From the NCBI GenBank assembly GCA_035693615.1, contig DASSGH010000114.1:1-64000 (forward strand): a stretch of 64,000 bases of DNA, written 5' to 3'. The stretch comes from VAZQ01 sp035693615 (GTDB lineage: Bacteria > Pseudomonadota > Alphaproteobacteria > Rhizobiales > Xanthobacteraceae). Position 1 is the first letter of the stretch. Each line of letters starts with the position of its first letter. Positions 58,710 to 64,000 of this stretch are shown one piece after another. The notes beneath the pieces are model-generated. The model had not been told where the DNA came from and ran no database searches. It saw only the letters and a program-made list of their open reading frames with translations. The position numbers were made by a program, and so were the translations under genes.

Positions 58710-60050
58710 TCACACCAACATGGTGACGGGTTGGGCGACAAGTTCTCGGAACGCGGCGATGAGCTCGGCGCCGAGCGCACCATCGACTACGCGGTGATCG
58801 CAGGAGAGCGTCACCGAGAGCACGCTGGTAAACGCGACGCCGCCGTCCTCGCTCTCGACCGCCTGCCGACGCGCCGCGCCGACCGCGAGAATTGTCGCCT
58901 GCGGCGGATTGATGATGGCGGCAAACTCGCGCACGCCATACATGCCGAGGTTGGAAATGGTGGATGAGCCGCCCTCGTATTCGCTCGGATTGAGCTTCTT
59001 CGCCCGCGCCCGCGCCACCAGCTCCTTCATCTCGTTCGAGACCGCGGAGAGGGTTTTCAGCTCCGCCTGCCGGATCACCGGCGCGATCAAGCCGGCCTCC
59101 AGCGCGACCGCAACGGCGACGTCGGAGTGCTGCAAGCGCAGGATCCGGTCCTGCGCCCAGACCGCATTCGCCGCCGGGACGCGCTCCAGCGCCTTCGCCC
59201 AAGCCTTGATGAGAAGATCATTGACCGAGAGCTTGAAGGCGGGATTGCCGTCCTTGTCCTTGGGCGCGGCTGCGTTCGCCTCTTCGCGCAGCGCGATCAG
59301 GCGCGCGATCTCGACGTCCGCCGTCAGGTAGAAATGGGGAATGGCCTGCTTGGCCTGCGTCAGGCGGTTGGCGATGGCTCTGCGCATCGCGTCGACCGGC
59401 ACCTCGAGCAACGGCACGTCGCGATAGATCGCCTTGATCGCATCGGCGCTTAAGCCCTCGGCCGGCGCGGCGGCAATGGTCGAACGCGGCTGCGCCGTCG
59501 CCGTGGCGCGCGCGGCGGCCTCGACATCGCGCGCGACGATGCGGCCGTGCGGACCGGACGGCGAAATTCTGGCGAGATCGGTGCCCCCTTCCGCCGCCAG
59601 CCGCCGCGCCAGCGGCGTGACGCTCCTGCCGCCAGCCAATCGCGCCGGGCCGTAATTGCGCGCGGGGGTGCGCACCTCGAAGAACGGATCGAGCTCGATC
59701 GGTCGTGCTGTCGGCGTCGCGAGGTTTCCCGCTGCGGCAGCCGAGGCCACGAACGGGGGCCGCGAAGCGGAAGGCGCAGGGGCGCTTGCCGAAGTCGACT
59801 TCGGCGCGGCCGCACCGGCGCCGTCGGCGATCACAGCGACGACGGCACCGACCGGCGCCACCTCGCCCGCCGGCACGCGGATCTCCGCTAGCACGCCAGC
59901 CGCGGTCGCCGGCACCTCCATCGAAACCTTGTCGGTCTCGATCTCGAACAGGTTGTCACCCGGCTTGATCGCGTCGCCGGCCGACTTGAACCATTGCGTG
60001 ATCTTGCCTTCCGCCACGGTCTCGCCGAGCTGCGGCATCAGCACGTCCAT
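58710..60050 (-). CDS. 2-Oxoacid dehydrogenase E2 (dihydrolipoamide acyltransferase)
   Basis: A 446-residue E2 subunit: one lipoyl domain (residues 1-75) with the lipoyl Lys in EIETDKVSMEVPA, an Ala/Pro-rich linker, an E1/E3-binding domain (VTPLARRLAAEGGTDLARISPSGPHGRIVARDVE, about 145-180), and a catalytic domain ending in LSCDHRVVDGALGAELI with the His/Asp motif. It forms the core of an acyl-transferring complex. The neighbouring E1 alpha and beta genes agree; no E3 is in the window. Confidence 0.9.
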   Translation of the reverse strand: MDVLMPQLGETVAEGKITQWFKSAGDAIKPGDNLFEIETDKVSMEVPATAAGVLAEIRVPAGEVAPVGAVVAVIADGAGAAAPKSTSASAPAPSASRPPFVASAAAAGNLATPTARPIELDPFFEVRTPARNYGPARLAGGRSVTPLARRLAAEGGTDLARISPSGPHGRIVARDVEAAARATATAQPRSTIAAAPAEGLSADAIKAIYRDVPLLEVPVDAMRRAIANRLTQAKQAIPHFYLTADVEIARLIALREEANAAAPKDKDGNPAFKLSVNDLLIKAWAKALERVPAANAVWAQDRILRLQHSDVAVAVALEAGLIAPVIRQAELKTLSAVSNEMKELVARARAKKLNPSEYEGGSSTISNLGMYGVREFAAIINPPQATILAVGAARRQAVESEDGGVAFTSVLSVTLSCDHRVVDGALGAELIAAFRELVAQPVTMLV

Positions 60051-60090
60051 TGACGCCGTCCCCGCCCGCGCGCGTCACCGCTTGCCGCGG

Positions 60091-61551
60091 TCACCACGTC
60101 ACCGAAATGTACTGCGTCTCCAAGAACTCCATCAGCCCTTCGTGCGCCCCTTCGCGGCCGATGCCCGACTGCTTCATGCCGCCGAATGGGGCGGCCGGGT
60201 CGGAGACCAGCCCGCGGTTGAGGCCGATCATGCCGAAGTCGAGCTGCTCGGAGACGCGCATGCCGCGATTCATGTCCTTGGTGTAGAGATAGGCAACGAG
60301 ACCGTATTCGGTGTCGTTTGCGCGCTTGATGACTTCGCCCTCGGATTTAAAGCTCTGTATTGCTGCCACCGGACCGAAGATCTCCTCGCGCAGCATCGCG
60401 GCCCCCTCGGGCACGGCATCGAGCACAGTCGGCGGATAGAAGTGCCCGGGCCCGGTCGGCGACTTGCCGCCGGTCAGGATTTTCGCGCCCTTGTCGACCG
60501 CGTCATCGACCAGCTCGATCACCTTTTTCTTGGCATCCGCGTTGACCAGTGGGCCCACTACCACGCCGTCGTCGAGTCCGTTACCTACCTTCAGCGCCGC
60601 CATCTTGGCGGTGAGCTTCTTGGCGAACTCATCGTGCACCCGCTCGTGCACGTAGAAGCGGTTGGCCGAGGTACAAGCCTCGCCCATGTTGCGCATCTTG
60701 GCGATCATGGCGCCGTCGATCGCCGCGTCGATGTCTGCGTCCTCGAACACGATGAACGGCGCATTGCCGCCGAGTTCCATCGCCGGCTTGACCACTGTGT
60801 CGGCCGCCTCGTGCAGGAGCTTGCGGCCGACCTCGGTCGAGCCGGTGAAGGAAACGACGCGCACGCGCGGATCGTGCAGCATCGTACTCACCACCTTTCC
60901 CGACGAGCGCGACGGAATGACGTTGACCACGCCCGCCGGCACGCCGGCCTCCTCCAGGATCGGCATGAGCGCCAGCATCGTGAGCGGCGTGTCGGAGGCG
61001 GGCTTGAGCACGACCGGGCAGCCAGCGGCGAGCGCCGGCCCGATCTTGCGGGTCGCCATGGCGGCGGGGAAATTCCACGGCGTTACCAGCACCGCGACGC
61101 CCGCGGGCTTGTGCTGGACGACGATGCGGGCACCAGAGGCAGGCGCGCGCGACACCGCGCCGATCGCCCGCACCGCTTCCTCCGCGTACCAGCGGAAGAA
61201 CTCGGCGGCGTAGGCGACCTCACCGCGCGAATCGGACAGCGCCTTGCCGTTCTCGATGGTGATCAGCTTGGCGAGCCGCTCGGCGTCGCGCATGATCAGA
61301 TCGAAGGACTTGCGCAATACCTCGGCGCGCTCGCGCGGCTTTCTGTTGGCCCAACCCTCGAAAGCGTCGCTCGCCGCATCGACCGCGGCCTTGGCATCCT
61401 CCACCGTGGCGCTCGCCACCGAGGCAATCTTGGTCTCGGTCGCGGGATCGAGCACGTCGAAGCGGCCGCCGTCCGAAGATTTGCGCCATTTGCCGCCGAT
61501 CCACAGATCGGTCGGAACATTGGCGAGAAGGTTGTCGTATCTTGAACTCAT
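60091..61551 (-). CDS. NAD(P)-dependent succinate-semialdehyde dehydrogenase-like enzyme
   Basis: A 486-residue aldehyde dehydrogenase. It shows VTPWNFPAAMATRKIGPALAAGC, FTGSTEVGRKL, the general base Glu in ELGGNAPFIVFEDAD, and the nucleophile Cys in GEACTSANRFYVHERV. The overall pattern, including the C-terminal FGGMKQSGIGREG, fits the SSADH/GabD branch. Its insertion between E1 beta and E2 is unusual, suggesting the operon handles an aldehyde as well as a 2-oxoacid. Confidence 0.85.
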   Translation of the reverse strand: MSSRYDNLLANVPTDLWIGGKWRKSSDGGRFDVLDPATETKIASVASATVEDAKAAVDAASDAFEGWANRKPRERAEVLRKSFDLIMRDAERLAKLITIENGKALSDSRGEVAYAAEFFRWYAEEAVRAIGAVSRAPASGARIVVQHKPAGVAVLVTPWNFPAAMATRKIGPALAAGCPVVLKPASDTPLTMLALMPILEEAGVPAGVVNVIPSRSSGKVVSTMLHDPRVRVVSFTGSTEVGRKLLHEAADTVVKPAMELGGNAPFIVFEDADIDAAIDGAMIAKMRNMGEACTSANRFYVHERVHDEFAKKLTAKMAALKVGNGLDDGVVVGPLVNADAKKKVIELVDDAVDKGAKILTGGKSPTGPGHFYPPTVLDAVPEGAAMLREEIFGPVAAIQSFKSEGEVIKRANDTEYGLVAYLYTKDMNRGMRVSEQLDFGMIGLNRGLVSDPAAPFGGMKQSGIGREGAHEGLMEFLETQYISVTW

Positions 61552-61611
61552 GGGTGCAGCCTCATGACTCGTAAGTCCTGATGCGATGGGCGCCTGTGCC
61601 CAATGCCAAGC

Positions 61612-62592
61612 TCACGCTTGCATCGAGCGGCGGACGCGGTCGACGATGCGATCGACCGTGGGCAGCGCGATATCTTCCAAGATGTCGGCCGCCGGAAGCG
61701 GGATGTGCGGAGTCGTGATCCGAACCGGCGGCCCGTCGAGATCGTAGAACGCCTCATCGGCCACGATCGAGACGATCTCGGCGCCCCACCCGCACAGGCG
61801 CGGATTCTCCTCCACCGTAAACAGACGGTGCGTGCGGCCGACCGAGCCGAGGATGGCCTGCGTATCGAGCGGCACCAGCGATCTCACGTCCACAACTTCG
61901 CAGTCGATCCCGTGTTCCGACTTGAGCTTCTCGGCGGCGTCGAGCGCCCGCGGCACCATCAGCGCCAGGGCCAGGATGGTAGCGTCCTTGCCGGCGCGCA
62001 CCACGCTGGCGCTGCCCAACCGATCGACGATCTCACCCTCGGGAACGTCGCCCTTCGTTGGATAGAGCGATTTGTGCTCGAAGAAGATGACGGGATCGGG
62101 ATCGCGGACCGCAGCGGCGAGCAGTCCGATGACGTCGCGCGGGCTCGAGGGCGCCACCACTTTGAGCCCGGGAATCATCATCGCCCAGTTCTCGACGCTT
62201 TGGCTGTGCTGGGCGCCGAAACGGGAGCCGGCGCCGTTGGCGGTGCGCACCACGAGCGGGCATTTGAGCTGGCCGTTGGACATGTAGCGGCTCTTGGAGA
62301 ACTCGTTGGCGATGTAATCGAAGCACACCGCGAAGAAATCCGAGAACATGATCTCGGCGATCGGTTTCAAGCCGGTCATCGCCGCGCCCATCGCGGCGCC
62401 CAAGATCGCCTGCTCGGAGATCGGACAGTCGCGCACGCGCTTGGGGCCGAATTGCTCGTAGAGTCCGACCGTGGTCTTGAACACGCCGCCGGCCTTGGCC
62501 ACGTCCTCGCCGAAGAAGATGACATCCGGATCGCGCGTCATCTCCTGGGCGATGCCGCGGGCAACCGCGTCGCGATAGGTCAGTTCCGCCAT
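61612..62592 (-). CDS. 2-Oxoacid dehydrogenase E1 beta subunit
   Basis: A 326-residue E1 beta. Landmarks: GEDVAKAGGVFKTTVGLYEQFGPKRVRDCPISEQAILGAAMGAA near the start, and DVRSLVPLDTQAIL with VEENPRLCGWGAEI in the C-domain. It forms the alpha2beta2 E1 with the next gene upstream. The start overlaps the E1 alpha coding end by 13 bases. The acetoin/branched-chain type is not resolved. Confidence 0.88.
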   Translation of the reverse strand: MAELTYRDAVARGIAQEMTRDPDVIFFGEDVAKAGGVFKTTVGLYEQFGPKRVRDCPISEQAILGAAMGAAMTGLKPIAEIMFSDFFAVCFDYIANEFSKSRYMSNGQLKCPLVVRTANGAGSRFGAQHSQSVENWAMMIPGLKVVAPSSPRDVIGLLAAAVRDPDPVIFFEHKSLYPTKGDVPEGEIVDRLGSASVVRAGKDATILALALMVPRALDAAEKLKSEHGIDCEVVDVRSLVPLDTQAILGSVGRTHRLFTVEENPRLCGWGAEIVSIVADEAFYDLDGPPVRITTPHIPLPAADILEDIALPTVDRIVDRVRRSMQA

Positions 62593-63614
62593 GCGAAGCC
62601 TCCGTCGGCATAGACGTCGGCGGTGAGGAGATCGAGCGACGGCGGCGGCGCGGCCTTGCACTTCTCGGTCGCCTCATCAACGCGTCGCCGCACGTCGGCC
62701 TCGATCGCCACGATCGCCTCCTCGCCGATGCCGAACTGTTTCAGCCGTTCGCGATAGATCTTGATCGGATCGCGCTGTTTCCATTTTTCAAGCTCGCCCT
62801 CGGGGCGGTATTTCGCCGGATCGGCGCGGGAATGGCCGCTGTGCCGGTAGGTGATGCACTCGATCAGGGAGGGGCCGTCCCCCGCGCGCGCTTTGGCATA
62901 GGCCGTGGCGGCGGCACGGTAGACGAGGTCGGCGTCGTTGCCATCGATGACGATGCGCTCGAGTCCGTAAGCCCCGGCGCGATCGGCGGCGGGATGCTCG
63001 ACCGCCGTCACCTCGCCGATCGGCGTATATTCCATATAGAGATTGTTCTCGCAGACGAAGATCACAGGCAGCTTCCATACCGCAGCGAAATTCAGCGCCT
63101 CATGGAAGGCGCCGATATTGGTCGTGCCGTCGCCGAAGAAGCACACCGTCACGTCGCCGTCGCCTTTGTACTGCGCGCGCAAAGCCGCCCCGCAGGCAAT
63201 CGGCAGATGTGCGCCGATGATGGCGTAGGAGCCGAGCACGCCATGCTCGGCGGAGGTGAGATGCATGGAGCCGCCCTTGCCGCGCATGAGGCCGTTGTCG
63301 CGCTGCATCAGCTCGCCCAGAACCTTCTCGATCGGCACCCCGCGCGCGAGTGTATGCGCGTGCCCGCGATAGGTGCAGAACGAAAGGTCCCCCGACTTCA
63401 TCGCAGCGGCAAAGCCCGCGGCGACTGCCTCCTGGCCGAGCGAGAGATGGCTCGTGCCCTTGACCAGGTTCTGCAGGAAAAGATCGAACGCACGCTGCTC
63501 GCTTTCGCGAATCTCGACCTGCATGCGGTAAAGCGTAAGCCGCGTCTCCTCGCCGATATCGTCGTTGATTCCGGCGCGAGAGGAGTCGGACGCATCGGCC
63601 GGGTTTTTCAGCAT
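62580..63614 (-). CDS. 2-Oxoacid dehydrogenase E1 alpha subunit
   Basis: A 344-residue TPP enzyme. The TPP motif is FFGDGTTNIGAFHEALNFAAVWKLPVIFVCENN (GDG...NN). YRGHAHTLARG and the phosphorylation-loop-like YRHSGHSRADP are present. The start at MLKNPADA follows a GAGG site by eight bases. It is the first gene of the operon. The substrate could be pyruvate, acetoin or a longer 2-oxoacid. Confidence 0.88.
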   Translation of the reverse strand: MLKNPADASDSSRAGINDDIGEETRLTLYRMQVEIRESEQRAFDLFLQNLVKGTSHLSLGQEAVAAGFAAAMKSGDLSFCTYRGHAHTLARGVPIEKVLGELMQRDNGLMRGKGGSMHLTSAEHGVLGSYAIIGAHLPIACGAALRAQYKGDGDVTVCFFGDGTTNIGAFHEALNFAAVWKLPVIFVCENNLYMEYTPIGEVTAVEHPAADRAGAYGLERIVIDGNDADLVYRAAATAYAKARAGDGPSLIECITYRHSGHSRADPAKYRPEGELEKWKQRDPIKIYRERLKQFGIGEEAIVAIEADVRRRVDEATEKCKAAPPPSLDLLTADVYADGGFAWRN

Positions 63615-63724
63615 GAACGCCACCTCGACAACAGCCGGCGAATGGGCAACCGGCAAGGCAAATTACCCTTAGTCCTTAAGGCGAAGCAACGCCGCCGACG
63701 CGAAGCTGTCGTCGAGAACCATAC

Positions 63725-63757
63725 CCCGGTCATGCCCGGCCTTGCACCGGCATGACC
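63725..63757. repeat. Palindromic intergenic repeat, copy 4 (short)
   Basis: A short relative: CCGGTCATGCCCGGC on the left and CCGGCATGACC on the right form an inverted pair around CTTGCA. It lies after the stop of the minus-strand EamA gene and upstream of E1 alpha, so it may end the EamA transcript. Confidence 0.55.
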
Positions 63758-63758
63758 C

Positions 63759-64000
63759 TCATCCCTTCGACCTTACTTTCCGCTCCCGATGCAGGAGATA
63801 AAGGCCGGAGGCGACCACGATCCCCGCCCCGGTGAGCGTAAAGCGGTTCGGCACGTCGCCGAACACGAGAAAGCCCAACGCAGTCACCAGCACGATTTCG
63901 CTATAGATGAACGGCGCCAGCACGGCGGCCGGCGCCAGGCGGTGGGCCGCGATCAGGAGATAATGTCCGAAGCTGCCAATCGCACCGGTGGCGGCCATGA
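63759..64000 (-). CDS. EamA/DMT-family transporter (5' end beyond window)
   Basis: The C-terminal 80 residues of an EamA protein. Helices are seen at GHYLLIAAHRL, VLAPFIYSEIVLVTALGFLVFGDVPN and FTLTGAGIVVASGLYLLHRERK; the FGDVPN turn followed by GAGIVVASGLYLL is the standard end of the second repeat. The frame is open to the window edge, so the start lies outside. It may be the gene before the oxoacid dehydrogenase operon. Confidence 0.75.
   Translation of the reverse strand, partial: MAATGAIGSFGHYLLIAAHRLAPAAVLAPFIYSEIVLVTALGFLVFGDVPNRFTLTGAGIVVASGLYLLHRERKVRSKG

Noticed and set aside
59656..61545. 629-residue plus-strand frame across E2 and the aldehyde dehydrogenase
   Set aside because: It runs antisense to two well-supported genes and consists of low-complexity Arg/His/Ala-rich sequence.

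Overview
The window is high-GC, densely packed chromosomal DNA. Gene content points to an alphaproteobacterium of the order Hyphomicrobiales, near Bradyrhizobium, Rhodopseudomonas or Pseudolabrys: an OprB-type porin, many orphan ABC/Bug solute-binding proteins, Rieske oxygenases, LVIVD and YncE-like propellers, and palindromic intergenic repeats with GTCATGxCCGGGC cores. This placement is inference from style and families. I see no rRNA, tRNA, CRISPR array, insertion sequence, integrase or phage gene.

Layout. 1-5876: 3' part of an OprB porin, then a minus-strand set (DUF2946 protein, PCu(A)C copper chaperone, secreted beta-propeller, small secreted protein), then Yip1 / GDCCVxC zinc-ribbon / nucleoside phosphorylase. 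6241-8962: small proteins, a single-domain globin and a GMC oxidoreductase. 9239-13198: a reduced molybdate transporter (modB, short modC, and only a signal-peptide-like remnant where modA is expected), a VOC protein, and a three-gene set (signal-less BtuF-like protein, DUF4430 protein, DUF6580 membrane protein) that may concern corrinoids. 13290-18831: K+/H+ antiporter, EamA exporter and an SsuABC-like importer. 18966-26537: an FAD monooxygenase plus two-subunit Rieske oxygenase facing a minus-strand operon of FMN hydroxyacid oxidase, aminotransferase and acyl-CoA dehydrogenase-like protein.

26713-31949: two amidohydrolases, an LVIVD propeller and a divergent NDH-2-like flavoprotein; a shared 36-bp element precedes two of the minus-strand transcription units in this part. 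32052-43767 is all plus strand: PEP-mutase-like lyase, GNAT, DenD-like dehydrogenase, then a striking redox-type cluster (720-aa haem/propeller protein, sugar-type binding protein, two coupled small membrane proteins, a carboxypeptidase-regulatory-fold protein, a C-terminal-CXXCH cytochrome, an NMT1-type binding protein), followed by sfsA, map and radC.

43857-52627: a minus-strand Rieske oxygenase/Bug/SDR operon with a divergent SDR, an MddA-like methyltransferase, a membrane-linked alpha/beta hydrolase, and a DUF1428/VOC/VOC set facing a MarR regulator whose consensus promoter implies a leaderless mRNA. 52676-64000: amrS and amrB, GFA, RidA, SMP-30, a tandem-domain Inh inhibitor, and a five-gene operon (E1 alpha, E1 beta, semialdehyde dehydrogenase, E2, 2-hydroxyacid dehydrogenase), ending in a truncated EamA gene. 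Overall the region supports uptake and oxidation of small organic and aromatic acids plus periplasmic redox and metal handling; specific substrates cannot be read from the sequence.
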